A stretch of DNA of 64,000 bases from Microbulbifer elongatus. GTDB taxonomy: Bacteria; Pseudomonadota; Gammaproteobacteria; Pseudomonadales; Cellvibrionaceae. How positions within the stretch are numbered: the first letter of the stretch is position 1; each line of letters begins with the position of its first letter. This document shows positions 8,682-17,528 of the stretch, piece after piece. The notes beneath the pieces are model-generated. The model was not told where the DNA came from. It saw nothing but the letters and a program-made list of their open reading frames with translations, and searched no databases. The position numbers and the translations under genes were made by a program. The stretch covers positions 1,369,001 through 1,433,000 of the forward strand of contig NZ_CP088953.1 in NCBI RefSeq assembly GCF_021165935.1. The letters run 5' to 3'.

Positions 8682-9826
8682 TGGGCCGCTGGAGCCGTCA
8701 TCTGGAAGCGCTCACCCAGGCTATCTCTGGCATGGGGGCTTCCTCTGCTGACCAGAGTGAAGATGACACGGCGGTGCAGGACTTGCCGGAGGACGAGGCC
8801 GGCGCTGCCGATGAAGACACCCCCGCAGGCGAGGCGTTGGCCGAAGCGTCCGAGGATGCGGCGCAGATCAGTTCCCTTGAGCAGGCCCTGATCCAGGGGA
8901 TGGAAGTGACTCTGGGCGATCTCGACCAGACCGAGCACGGCTGGATGTATCGCGGCCACCCGGTGATGATGTTTGCCGTGGATGTGGCGGCGGTGGAAGA
9001 TCAGCAGGTGCGCCGGGAATTTTTCCATCGGGTACACCTGGCCAGTTGCTGCGGCGCACTGGAAGACCCTGCTCAGGTTGTCTGGATCGGCACCGCGCGG
9101 GAGGCACTGGCGGCACCGGGACTGGAGAAGGCACCGCACGCCTGTGAATACTGTCTCGCCAAGGTCAATCACCGCGGCTACCGCAGCCTGGGGCCACGGG
9201 ATCGCAGTCGCGTGGCGGCAGGTTTCAGTTTTCACTGGCATGTGAACCAGTATGCGCAGGAGTTTTTCCCCGGGGAGAGTCCCCACTTCTGGGCACCGGG
9301 CAAGTTGCCACAGCAGTTGGATATGATCGACTCCGGTGAGGCGGATCAGGGAACCTGTGGCGTATGCGAATGGCCGGTGCCCGCCGATCACGGCTGGTTT
9401 ATCCCGGTCGAGCGCGGCGCTGCGTTGGGGCTCGCCATCGACAGCTGTATTCTCTGTGCGCAGCAGCAGGCCATGGGGGTACTGACTCTGCCGGAAGAGC
9501 AGGCGCTGGCGGCGAGCCAGGCGCGCTGCGAGGCACTGCGCAAAGGGACCGCGGTTGCCGAGGCCGACAGCGGGGAAGAGACTGAGCGGGACTGGACCCG
9601 GGTGCGACGCCAGCTACCCCTGTCGTGGCACCCGCTGTGTGAACAGCTGGAGCGCAAACTGTCGGCGCCGGTGCTTTTTCACCGTTTCACCGGCTACGAA
9701 GGCGTCGCGGTACTGGCGTGGCCTGAGCACCGACGGGGAATTGTCGCCACAGACGAAGAGCGCAATCGGTTGCCGGAAGGGTGGGACTTCTGGACCATGC
9801 GCAGCGTCTTGGGCAGTCTCGGCTGA
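8681..9826 (+). CDS. Cysteine-rich, probably zinc-binding protein of unknown function, coupled to the ZorAB-like pair
   Basis: I do not recognise this 381-residue protein. Residues about 20-65 are acidic and low-complexity. Residues 123-124 are a CC pair, 155 and 158 form CEYC, 226 and 229 form CGVC, and 256 and 259 form CILC. The spacing suggests two zinc-knuckle or treble-clef sites, one built from 123/124 plus 155/158 and one from 226/229 plus 256/259. The second resembles an HNH-type scaffold (CxxC, then ADHGWFIPV, then CxxC), but the usual catalytic Asn/His pattern is missing. No signal peptide or membrane helix is seen, so it is probably cytoplasmic. Its start overlaps the OmpA-like stop (TGATG), so it should be made with the motor proteins. 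It could be an effector, a sensor or an assembly factor. A bidirectional terminator follows. Confidence 0.65.
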   Translation: MGRWSRHLEALTQAISGMGASSADQSEDDTAVQDLPEDEAGAADEDTPAGEALAEASEDAAQISSLEQALIQGMEVTLGDLDQTEHGWMYRGHPVMMFAVDVAAVEDQQVRREFFHRVHLASCCGALEDPAQVVWIGTAREALAAPGLEKAPHACEYCLAKVNHRGYRSLGPRDRSRVAAGFSFHWHVNQYAQEFFPGESPHFWAPGKLPQQLDMIDSGEADQGTCGVCEWPVPADHGWFIPVERGAALGLAIDSCILCAQQQAMGVLTLPEEQALAASQARCEALRKGTAVAEADSGEETERDWTRVRRQLPLSWHPLCEQLERKLSAPVLFHRFTGYEGVAVLAWPEHRRGIVATDEERNRLPEGWDFWTMRSVLGSLG

Positions 9827-9840
9827 CCGGAACCGGCAAC

Positions 9841-9873
9841 ACAAAAAAGGGCAGCGTTCGCTGCCCTTTTTCG
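9841..9873. terminator. Bidirectional terminator between convergent genes
   Basis: The stem gggcagc-gttc-gctgccc (9849-9866) is flanked by an A-run on the left and a T-run on the right. It can therefore serve both the cysteine-rich protein gene and the convergent L,D-transpeptidase gene. Confidence 0.85.
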
Positions 9874-9901
9874 TTGGTGCGTCTGGACGCTCAGCGGCGG
9901 A

Positions 9902-10531
9902 TTATTGACGAACCGTGACCTTGGTGCCCATCGGGGCATTCTCGTAGAAGATCTTCGCCATGTGCCAGGGCAGGCGGATACAGCCGTGGGATTCCGGACG
10001 GCCGGTGACCTTGCCCGCGTGCATACCGACCGCACCATTGATCCGCATAAAGAAGTCCATGGACGCGCCGCGGAACACCGTGCCCGCAGGCCGCTTGTCG
10101 CGGCGCACATCCACACTCGCTTTTCGTACATAGCCCGCGCGGTCGACATAGTGGCCAAACAGGTTCGAGCGGTGATCGATATCTTTTTCCGAAACGCGGA
10201 AGCTGCCGGTGGGTGTGCGGTAACCGGCGATACCGGTTGCCACCGGAGAGATGCCGGCAAGCTGGCTGCCCTTATAGAAGTAGGCGCGCTGCTCGCTGAT
10301 ATCGATAATGATATGAGGCGCTCCACCGATCACATCCCGGCGCCACCAGGCGCTGCCATCGGTCATGGATCTGTGCTGCTGGTACGGGTAGGGGTAGTCA
10401 CCGGCCTGCGCAACCGGAGCAAAAATTGCCGAAGCGGCCAGCACCAGGCTGGTACCGAGGGCGATTTTTTTGAACAGGTTTTTGGCCGAGTTTTTAACGG
10501 AGATGTTCAGTGAAGTGGAAGAGCCTTGCAT
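9902..10531 (-). CDS. L,D-transpeptidase (YkuD domain)
   Basis: A periplasmic enzyme that forms 3-3 peptidoglycan cross-links or attaches proteins to the wall. The 209-residue product has an N-terminal signal peptide (cleavage near VAQA-GD). A YkuD domain begins around PHIIIDISEQRAYFYKG, with the typical ATGIAGYRTPTGSFRVS block. The catalytic motif is GMHAGKVTG....SHGCIRLPWHMAK, holding the active-site His and Cys. I start at the ATG whose complement ends at 10531 because a GAGG ribosome site lies five bases upstream; an alternative start at 10558 would add nine residues. No peptidoglycan-binding module is visible besides the catalytic domain. It is convergent with the ZorAB-like triad and separated from it by a shared terminator. 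Confidence 0.9.
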   Translation of the reverse strand: MQGSSTSLNISVKNSAKNLFKKIALGTSLVLAASAIFAPVAQAGDYPYPYQQHRSMTDGSAWWRRDVIGGAPHIIIDISEQRAYFYKGSQLAGISPVATGIAGYRTPTGSFRVSEKDIDHRSNLFGHYVDRAGYVRKASVDVRRDKRPAGTVFRGASMDFFMRINGAVGMHAGKVTGRPESHGCIRLPWHMAKIFYENAPMGTKVTVRQ

Positions 10532-10853
10532 GCGTACCTCATCTGCTCGTGCGAGCAATTTGCAGGTCGGCGTCTTGGTGGCTACCGGTAGCGTTGCGGG
10601 TTTTCACTCGCCCCCTTTTTTCGGCGCGAACGAAGCCCTGCACCAGCGTGCACTAACTTGACCTGTGAATTTCCCCAAAGCGGCGAGCCGGTGTGTCCCG
10701 GATTGGCCGCGGGATGAGCCTGCCGAGTTGAACTGCTGGAGTGCAGTCCTGTGGGCAAGTGAGAGGCATGGTAGGGTCGGGGGTTGGCGCTTATTACATT
10801 TAAATGGAATGACGGCGGGAGCTGATAGATACATTCTGCTCCGCTTATGGCAC
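10532..10853. other. Non-coding stretch upstream of the L,D-transpeptidase gene
   Basis: Open frames here are short and lack ribosome sites. The promoter of the leftward transpeptidase gene must lie in it, but I cannot place it. From 10883 to 11075, beyond the hairpin, lies the 3-prime flank of the glucosidase gene with nothing recognisable. Confidence 0.4.
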
Positions 10854-10882
10854 GCAAAAAAAGCCGGCTGGTGAGCCGGCTT
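10854..10882 (-). terminator. Terminator of the alpha-glucosidase gene
   Basis: A perfect 9-bp stem (aagccggct, 10861-10869, with 10874-10882) lies downstream of the minus-strand glucosidase. It is preceded on the plus strand by a run of A, which reads as a T-run after the hairpin on the minus strand. Confidence 0.75.
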
Positions 10883-11075
10883 CAAACCAATCCAGAAAGT
10901 CTGGAAAGCGTGCTTTGACGAGAGAGCAACTAATTGACGATCTTATTGAGAGGTACCTTTTTGAGTGCCGGCGTTGCCGGCGGTTCGATACAGGTGCGCA
11001 AGGGCGCGCCAGTTTCTCAATACAGTCCGAATTTTGTGATGTTTTTTCCTGTTTAGTGGCGTTCGCGGCTGCGGG

Positions 11076-12731
11076 TTATTTGCGGAAAAAGACCCGCGCG
11101 CCAGCGACCGGTAGCTGCACGGTATCGCCGTCGACAGAGCCGGCGAACCACTTGGGCGTAATGTCCTCGCTGCCGGCAAACTCCGTCGGCAGGGTAAACT
11201 CGGCGGCCTCGTGGCCCAGGTTCAGTACCACGAAGTAGCCTTCGCTTTCTCCGGCACGGCGCTCAAAGACCAGCAGGTCATCGCCGCTGTCCAGAATCTT
11301 CTGGCTGGCGGTGGCCAGTGTCGGTGGCAGCTCCGCATGCCACTTCAACAGATCGCGGAAGCGGTTCAGCATGGCGTACTGGTCGTCTTCCTGAACCGAA
11401 GCGGCCAGGTGGTAGTGTTCTTCCGCAACCGGCAGCCATGGCTTCACTTTGGAAAAGCCCGCATTGATCTCGCCGCCATTGAACCAGGGCATTGGGGTGC
11501 GACAACCGTCGCGGCCCTTGAACTCCGGCCACAGGTTGATGCCGTAGGGGTCCTGGAGATCCTCGAAAGCCACTTCTGCTTCCGGCAGGCCCAGCTCTTC
11601 CCCCTGGTACATGCACACGCTGCCGCGCAGCATCAATTGCATCAGGAAAAACAGCGGCGCGCGGGCGCGGGCGGCTTCCGGGTCGAAGCCTTTGTTCCAG
11701 CGGGTGAAAGAGCGCGGCACATCGTGGTTGGAGATGGACCAGCAGGGCCAGCCTTCCTCGATCACCTGGCGGTTTTTCTCCAGGGTGTCGCGCAGGAACT
11801 GCGCGCTGCAGTCTTCCGACAGCAGGTCGAAAGAGTAGGCCATGTGCAGGCGGTTTTCCGTGGTGTACTCGGCCATGATCTTGTGGGTGTTGTCGTCGCC
11901 CACTTCGCCCACGGTGGTGGTTCCCGGGTACTGGTCCATCAGTTCCCGCACCCGCTGCAGAAACACCAGGTTCTCTGGCTGGGATTTGTCGTGAATGTGC
12001 CACTGGTACTCGTAACTGTTCACCGGCGGCAGGCCGTTCTTGTCCAGTTTGACCGGGCGCGGCGGATTGTTTTCCAGCGAGCGGTTGTGGAACGCGTGGT
12101 TGATGGCATCCAGACGGAAACCATCGACTCCACGGTCGAGCCAGAACTTCAGGTCCGCCAGCAGTTGCTCCTGAACTTCCGGGGTGTGCAGGTTCAGGTC
12201 CGGCTGCTCTTTCAGGAAGTTGGTCAGGTAATACTGGCGGCGGCGGGTGCACCAGCGCCAGGCGCTGCCGCCGAAGTTGGACATCCAGTTGTTCGGCGCG
12301 CTGCCATCTTCCTTGGCATCCGCCCACACGTACCAGTCTGCCTTGGCGTTGTCGCGGCTCGCGCGACTTTCCTCGAACCAGGGGTGCTGGTCGGAGGTGT
12401 GGCTCAGGATCTGGTCGATGATGACCTTGAGGCCCAGTTCATGGGAACGCTCGATGACCCGGTCGAAATCGTCAAGATTGCCGAAAATCGGGTCCACATC
12501 GCGATAATCGGCTACGTCGTAGCCGAAGTCCGCCATTGGCGACTTGAAAAAGGGAGAGATCCAGATGGCGTCTACGCCGAGTGATTTCACATAGTCCAGC
12601 TTCTGGCAGATACCCTGAAGGTCGCCGATGCCGTCGCCGTTTGCGTCGCAGAAGCTGCGGGGGTAGATCTGGTAGATAACGCTGTTGCGCCACCATTCCC
12701 CATTTGGATTTCCGTTGTGAATACCGCTCAT
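11076..12731 (-). CDS. GH13 alpha-glucosidase (oligo-1,6-/alpha-1,4-glucosidase type)
   Basis: A 551-residue glycoside hydrolase family 13 enzyme that releases glucose from the non-reducing ends of malto- or isomalto-oligosaccharides. No signal peptide is present, so it is cytoplasmic. The (beta/alpha)8 barrel starts with WWRNSVIYQIYPRSFCDANG. The catalytic triad is visible: nucleophile Asp208 in GFRLDAINH, acid/base Glu276 in TTTVGEVGDD, and Asp337 in SISNHDVPR. The length fits the family and a C-terminal beta domain is present. It lies just downstream of a MalT-type activator on the same strand, which supports a role in maltodextrin use and control by that activator. Whether 1,4- or 1,6-linkages are preferred cannot be decided here. 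Confidence 0.93.
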   Translation of the reverse strand: MSGIHNGNPNGEWWRNSVIYQIYPRSFCDANGDGIGDLQGICQKLDYVKSLGVDAIWISPFFKSPMADFGYDVADYRDVDPIFGNLDDFDRVIERSHELGLKVIIDQILSHTSDQHPWFEESRASRDNAKADWYVWADAKEDGSAPNNWMSNFGGSAWRWCTRRRQYYLTNFLKEQPDLNLHTPEVQEQLLADLKFWLDRGVDGFRLDAINHAFHNRSLENNPPRPVKLDKNGLPPVNSYEYQWHIHDKSQPENLVFLQRVRELMDQYPGTTTVGEVGDDNTHKIMAEYTTENRLHMAYSFDLLSEDCSAQFLRDTLEKNRQVIEEGWPCWSISNHDVPRSFTRWNKGFDPEAARARAPLFFLMQLMLRGSVCMYQGEELGLPEAEVAFEDLQDPYGINLWPEFKGRDGCRTPMPWFNGGEINAGFSKVKPWLPVAEEHYHLAASVQEDDQYAMLNRFRDLLKWHAELPPTLATASQKILDSGDDLLVFERRAGESEGYFVVLNLGHEAAEFTLPTEFAGSEDITPKWFAGSVDGDTVQLPVAGARVFFRK

Positions 12732-12808
12732 ACCGAGAGTCCGTTTTTGAAAGCTTTTTATGGATAGCTATTAGCTTAGGGTCAGTATGGCGGCGCTGGT
12801 GCCCACTT

Positions 12809-12836
12809 ACCTCCTCCCCGAACGGGGGGGGAGGGT
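12809..12836. repeat. GC-rich hairpin between malT and the glucosidase gene
   Basis: The sequence ctccccg-aa-cggggggg with outer CCTCC/GGAGG forms a strong imperfect hairpin in the 122-base gap. There is no T-run. It may attenuate read-through from malT or be a short intergenic repeat similar to the one at 15692. Confidence 0.45.
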
Positions 12837-12853
12837 GTACAGGGGCTGGCCTG

Positions 12854-15580
12854 TCAGGGCTTATCCTGCACCGAGCGCAACAGTTGCTCGGCCAGGGCGA
12901 TGGCCTGCTGACGGTCTTTCACATCGAGTTTCTGATACAGGCTGCGGATATGGGTCTTGATGGTGCTGGGGGCCACCTTGAAGTGCCGCGCGATACGCTC
13001 GTTGGAGAGGCCGGAGTGAATGGCGTTCAGTACCTGCCACTCCCGCGGGGTCAGCGGAGAGTGACGCAGGAAGTCCGGCACGGCGTCGCTGGCGAGGATC
13101 TCGCGCACGATGGTTTCGTCCAGTTCGATTCGGATGCCGCCGCCCAGTTCCGGCTGCTGTTGCGCGAGTTTGATCAGCTGCTGCGCCTTTTCCACCTGGG
13201 CCTCGTTAAGGGCGTGCTGCCCGGTCTCTTCCAGGGCGGCCTTGAGTAGTACGATCATGGGCTTGCCGACCTGCAGGAAGCTGGCGGTCAGGTCACTTTC
13301 GGTCATGATGGTGAGGGCGGCATTGAGATGGCCCAATGCGGTTTCCCGGCGGTCGCGCAGCCAGGCGAGACGGGCGGCGAGTACGCAGTTGCGCAACTGG
13401 TCGGTGATCAGGCCGCACTCCTCTGCCACCTGTTGCAGGCGTCCCAGCAGCCGGTTGGCATCGGACCAGCGGTGCAGGGAAATCAGCGCGCGCACATGGT
13501 TGCGCCCGTAACACTGCTCAAAGTGGTTGCTGGGGCGATCCGCCACCGGCTCCGCCTGTTCCTGCCAGGTGGCGATGGCCTCGGTATTCTCCAGTGCCTG
13601 CCACACGCGCATGCGCGCGGCGTCCGCATTGGCTACCCAGTCCCGGTGGTACTGTTCGCCGCTCAGCAGGTGTTCCACCCGCTCCATCCACTCCAGGCAC
13701 TCGTCCTTGTCGCCGCGGGCCAGGGCGACCTTCAACAGCAGTGTGTATTCCGGCAGCAACCAGCGCTCACCCACTTTGCGGTTGATCTGCATACCGCGGC
13801 GGGCGGAATCTGCGGCACCGTCCAGGTCGCCGGCCTCCCACTGCAACTGGCCCTTGAGGCGGTAGATAAACTCGGAAATCGGCAGGCCCACCAGGTGGTG
13901 TTCTTCGACCAGGCGCTGGGCGCGCGCCTGCAGGGCGGCGGCTTTTTTCAGCAGGCCGTTGGCAAAGGCGATTTCGGTCTGCTGGCACAGGGCCCAGGCC
14001 GCATTGGGAATATCCTGCCGCGCGAGGGTGGCTTTCTCCACCGCTTCCATATGGTGCATGGCCTGATCCAGCTCACCCAGGCAGAAGCTGGTTTCGCCGA
14101 TCACCAGCTGCGCGGATATGCGCTCGTTCAGCTGATCTGCGGGGAGAAGCTCGAGGGCTTCCTGGGCGTATTCCTTGGCTTTGAGAATCTGCCCGCGGGA
14201 CACGGAAACCTGCGCGCGCATCGCGGCGAAGGCACCTTCGAATGCCTGCCACTGCTTCGGGTCTTCCCGCTGCAGCCAGCTCTCCGCCGCTGCCAGCAGT
14301 TTGTTGCAGCGCTCGTAGTCAAAGCTGTCGCGGGCGAGCCGCGCCGCCAATAGGGCGAAACCCGCGTGCCGCTTGACCTGATCCTCTCCCAGCCAGTTGA
14401 GGCTGTCATTCAGCACCCGGAACTGTCCTTCGCGCAGGAACTGTTCGCCCTGCTCGTCGATCAGCCGGTGCACCCGCTCGCGATCCTCTGCCTTGAGGGC
14501 ATGGCGCAGGGCTTCCAGAGGCTGGTTGAGCTCCTGCCAGGTGTCGCTGGCGGTCTGGTGGAGCTGGGTGAGTTCGTCGCCGTCGGACAGCTGGCGCTGC
14601 AGAAAGCGCGCGAACACCGGGTGGAAGCGGAACCACTGGCGACTGGAATCCTGTGCCTGCAGGAATAGCCCGCGACTGGCAGCGGTTTCCAGTTGTTGCT
14701 GACCACCGCTCTGGCCACTCAGACGCTCCGCCAGCAGGCCGTTGACCCGGGTGAGAATGGAGGTGCGCGCCAGTAGCTGGCGCAGCTCCGGCTCCAGTCG
14801 CTCCAGCACTTCCTCGGCGAGGTAATCGAGAATATGCCCGTGGCCCTGTTCCAGTTCGCCCAGGTAGCGATCCACTTCTTCCTGGTTGCGCACCGATAGG
14901 GCAAACATCTGAATCGCCGGTGGCCAGCCTTCCGACAGCTGGTGCAGCTGGGCGACACGGTCGCTGCCGAGCGCAAATGGCAGGCGGCGGGCAAGGAGCT
15001 GGGTGGTCTCGTCGGTGGTCAGTGCCAGGTCTTCCGGCCCCAGCTCCAGCAGTCGCCCCTGCAGGCGCAGGGCGCCAAGCCCCAGCGGTGGCTGGCTGCG
15101 GCTGGTGATCACCACGCCGATACCGGCGGGAGCGTGGCGCAGCAGAAAGCGGGTGGCATCGTGTACCGCGGTGTTGTCTATCTGGTGGTAGTCGTCGAGG
15201 ACGATACGCAGCTCACTGGGGAGCTGGCGCAGCTCCGACAGCATCTGGCTGATCACCAGCGAGGGATCCAGATTGTGTTGCGCGGCGAGAATCTTGCTGG
15301 TCTCCGGCACCCCATTGCCGGTGGCGCGGTGCACGCTTTCCACCAGATATCGGCAGAACTGGCCGGGTTCATTGTCCCCGCCATCCAGTGAATACCAGGC
15401 CACCGGGTTGTCCTGCTCCGCGGCCCAGGAAGTGACCAGGGTGGTTTTACCGTATCCGGCGGGGGCGGTGACCAGTAACAGCTGGTCACTCTGGCTCTGT
15501 TCCAGAAGGGACTGTAACCGGGGTCTCTGCAGGGTGTGTTCCGGGCAGTCGGGGAGGCTGTACTTGGAGGCTAGGAGCAT
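12854..15580 (-). CDS. malT: MalT-like LuxR-family ATP-dependent transcriptional activator
   Basis: A 908-residue STAND-type regulator that activates maltose/maltodextrin genes on binding ATP and inducer. A Walker A motif lies at residues about 39-47 (APAGYGKTT), with the MalT block VAWYSLDGGDNEPGQFCRYL after it and LRIVLDDYHQI as Walker B. A long tetratricopeptide-like helical middle region follows. The C-terminus is a LuxR helix-turn-helix: SPLTPREWQVLNAIHSGLSN then ERIARHFKVAPSTIKTHIRS. The length matches MalT. The alpha-glucosidase gene lies 122 bases downstream on the same strand. The MalT name is supported by domain order, length and context; other large LuxR regulators share this architecture, so the inducer remains an inference. 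Confidence 0.85.
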   Translation of the reverse strand: MLLASKYSLPDCPEHTLQRPRLQSLLEQSQSDQLLLVTAPAGYGKTTLVTSWAAEQDNPVAWYSLDGGDNEPGQFCRYLVESVHRATGNGVPETSKILAAQHNLDPSLVISQMLSELRQLPSELRIVLDDYHQIDNTAVHDATRFLLRHAPAGIGVVITSRSQPPLGLGALRLQGRLLELGPEDLALTTDETTQLLARRLPFALGSDRVAQLHQLSEGWPPAIQMFALSVRNQEEVDRYLGELEQGHGHILDYLAEEVLERLEPELRQLLARTSILTRVNGLLAERLSGQSGGQQQLETAASRGLFLQAQDSSRQWFRFHPVFARFLQRQLSDGDELTQLHQTASDTWQELNQPLEALRHALKAEDRERVHRLIDEQGEQFLREGQFRVLNDSLNWLGEDQVKRHAGFALLAARLARDSFDYERCNKLLAAAESWLQREDPKQWQAFEGAFAAMRAQVSVSRGQILKAKEYAQEALELLPADQLNERISAQLVIGETSFCLGELDQAMHHMEAVEKATLARQDIPNAAWALCQQTEIAFANGLLKKAAALQARAQRLVEEHHLVGLPISEFIYRLKGQLQWEAGDLDGAADSARRGMQINRKVGERWLLPEYTLLLKVALARGDKDECLEWMERVEHLLSGEQYHRDWVANADAARMRVWQALENTEAIATWQEQAEPVADRPSNHFEQCYGRNHVRALISLHRWSDANRLLGRLQQVAEECGLITDQLRNCVLAARLAWLRDRRETALGHLNAALTIMTESDLTASFLQVGKPMIVLLKAALEETGQHALNEAQVEKAQQLIKLAQQQPELGGGIRIELDETIVREILASDAVPDFLRHSPLTPREWQVLNAIHSGLSNERIARHFKVAPSTIKTHIRSLYQKLDVKDRQQAIALAEQLLRSVQDKP

Positions 15581-15966
15581 GGCAATAACCGATCAGCAGG
15601 GCTTGAGCCGGGATTCCTATCGACCAGAAGCACATAAGAACCCCGGAGACGCAATTGTACAGTTTTAGTGTGCCAGTCCCGTAGCTGTTTAGCCTCCTCC
15701 TCTCAAGGGGGGGAGGAGAACCCCAAACACGATTCGCCACTCTACTGGCCCCGGGGTTAGGGGGCTCTGAACTCTTGGAGGGCGTGTTTTTACGGTTGCC
15801 ATGACAAACTGCGCATTATTTGGACTTGCGCCTTTTTTGCCCTTGAAGCTTGATCTTATCCACACTGTGGCATTTTGTCGCAGGGTGCCGGGGGCGCTTG
15901 GTTGTCCCTGCCCGTCCCTTCTCTGGTAGCAAATCAACACAACGCTGACTCAAGAGGATACGGAAA
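15581..15966. other. Divergent intergenic region between malT and the LPMO gene
   Basis: This 386-base region must contain both promoters. I see the GC-rich hairpin listed separately and an A/T-rich stretch (about 15800-15870), but no operator I can name. An AAGAGGA ribosome site precedes the LPMO start. Confidence 0.4.
15692..15718. repeat. CCTCC/GGAGG hairpin
   Basis: The stem ctcctcc (15694-15700) pairs with ggaggag (15712-15718) around an A/G-rich loop. Its composition resembles the hairpin at 12809. It has no T-run. Confidence 0.45.
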
Positions 15967-17175
15967 ATGAAAATTCGCAGTTCGAAACCACAGAGGTGGC
16001 TAAAGTGGGCAGGTGCATTGAGTGCCTCACTATTTGCCAGCGCGGCATTCAGCCACGGGCTGATGGTTGAGCCCCCGTCGCGAAACGCCCACTGTGGCCT
16101 GAATGAAAAACCGGATCAGGCCACCACACCGGCCTGTGTGGAGGCCGCACAGTTGGACTCCAACGGTATGTACCAGTTCATGAGCGTACTGACCCATACC
16201 ATTGGTCGTTCCGGTGGCGACTCCACCAATGTGTGTGGCTATGACAGCGAAACCTGGAACGGTGGGCCCTCACCGTGGGATCACCAGCTGGATTGGCCGA
16301 CCAGTTCAATGAGTGCCGGCCCCCAGACCTTCTCCTGGAATATCAGCTGGGGTCCACACTGGGACGACACCGAAGAGTTCAAGTACTGGATTACCCGTGA
16401 AGATTTTGTCTATCAGGTCGGCAGCACGCTCACCTGGGATGCATTCGAAGACGAGCCTTTCTGTGTACTGAATTACGACGATACAGATCCCGATGGCAAC
16501 CCGGCAGTGGTGGCCGAAAAAGCCAGCAACCTGTTCCACACCACCTGTGAGGTACCCGAGCGGGAAGGGCGCCATATCATTTACGGTGAGTGGGGGCGGA
16601 ACTACTTCACCTACGAGCGTTTCCACGGTTGTGTCGATGTCGCGTTTGACGGCAGTGGCTCCGGCGGTGGTTCTTCTTCTTCCAGTAGTGGGGGCTCGTC
16701 ATCTTCCAGCAGCTCTTCTTCCAGCAGCTCATCTTCCGGTGGCACGTCCTCAGGTGGAAGCTCCTCCTCTTCTTCCTCTGGTGGTAGCAGCTCCAGCTCT
16801 GGCGGCAGCTCAAGTTCCAGCTCCGGCGGTAGCTCCAGTTCCAGCTCGAGCTCTGGAGGCAACGCGGGCAGTGGCGTTCAGTGCGAATACGTGGTTTCGA
16901 ATGACTGGGGTAGTGGCTTTACCGCAGAAGTACGCCTGACCAATATCGGCGACCAACCGGTAACCGGCTGGGAAGTGGAGTGGGAGTACGCGGATGATAC
17001 GGTGCTTACCAATACCTGGAATGCCATCGTCAATGGCATGGGGCCGTTTACCGCCAGTAACCTGAGCTGGAACGAAACCATCGGTGCCGGCCAGACCGTC
17101 ACTTTCGGCGTGCAGGGTGAAAAATCCGAAGGCGTTGCCGAGGTGCCCGAGATTACTGGTGCCATCTGTAACTGA
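15967..17175 (+). CDS. AA10 lytic polysaccharide monooxygenase with polyserine linker and CBM2
   Basis: A secreted copper enzyme that oxidatively cleaves crystalline cellulose or chitin. The signal peptide is residues 1-29 and cleavage leaves His30 (HGLMVEPPSRNAHCG) as the N-terminal copper ligand, as required for the histidine brace. His131 (SWGPHWDD) is the likely second ligand. The catalytic AA10 domain runs to about 226. Residues about 229-300 are an almost pure Ser/Gly linker, a hallmark of Cellvibrionales carbohydrate enzymes. Residues about 302-402 form a family 2 carbohydrate-binding module with typical VSNDWGSGFTAEVRLTN and TGWEVEW strands. Substrate choice cannot be set from motifs alone. 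A strong terminator follows. Confidence 0.93.
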   Translation: MKIRSSKPQRWLKWAGALSASLFASAAFSHGLMVEPPSRNAHCGLNEKPDQATTPACVEAAQLDSNGMYQFMSVLTHTIGRSGGDSTNVCGYDSETWNGGPSPWDHQLDWPTSSMSAGPQTFSWNISWGPHWDDTEEFKYWITREDFVYQVGSTLTWDAFEDEPFCVLNYDDTDPDGNPAVVAEKASNLFHTTCEVPEREGRHIIYGEWGRNYFTYERFHGCVDVAFDGSGSGGGSSSSSSGGSSSSSSSSSSSSSSGGTSSGGSSSSSSSGGSSSSSGGSSSSSSGGSSSSSSSSGGNAGSGVQCEYVVSNDWGSGFTAEVRLTNIGDQPVTGWEVEWEYADDTVLTNTWNAIVNGMGPFTASNLSWNETIGAGQTVTFGVQGEKSEGVAEVPEITGAICN

Positions 17176-17202
17176 TCCCAATCAGCGCACGGTGTAAACA
17201 GG

Positions 17203-17233
17203 AAAGCCAGCGGGTAACCGCTGGCTTTTTTTG
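17203..17233 (+). terminator. Rho-independent terminator after the LPMO gene
   Basis: A perfect 11-bp stem (aaagccagcgg with ccgctggcttt), a GTAA loop and a run of seven or more T. Confidence 0.92.
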
Positions 17234-17528
17234 TGGGCGCTGGCTGCTCCAGTTGCAGTTGCGTGCGCCTGGCAGCGGCCGGATGTCAATTTTAAGCGCG
17301 GGGAGGGGGGGACTATTAATTCTCGTGAATCGTCCTCTTGAATAGATAGGGCTGCATTTCCCGCACAACTGCGTGGGGAGAAGACGCTCGGGGTGCCCCT
17401 ATCCTGCCCTTACCCCGCAGCGCGGACGACTGTCGAAAATCAAACAATAACCAAAGATCGTCGCCAGCCTCTTTCTTCAAACGGATCGAGAGAGCCCATG
17501 GCGGCACATTGCGAAGAGGGAAACCCAA
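17234..17528. other. Leader region of the TonB-receptor/SapC/halogenase cluster
   Basis: About 295 bases holding the presumed promoter of the following receptor. The 3-prime half is A/C-rich. I find no clear operator or riboswitch fold. Confidence 0.35.

Noticed and set aside
6553..9826. Calling the locus a complete type I or II Zorya system
   Set aside because: No ZorC, ZorD or recognisable ZorE is present and the ZorA-like tail is short; only the stator pair resembles Zorya.
8681..9826. Annotating the cysteine-rich protein as an HNH endonuclease
   Set aside because: The CxxC...DH..P...CxxC outline is suggestive, but the catalytic Asn/His arrangement is not evident.
10915..11238. 107-codon plus-strand frame near the glucosidase 3-prime end
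   Set aside because: It overlaps the GH13 gene on the other strand, has no ribosome site and shows no recognisable motif.
11211..12584. 457-codon plus-strand frame across the alpha-glucosidase
   Set aside because: Antisense shadow; the minus strand contains the complete GH13 catalytic triad.
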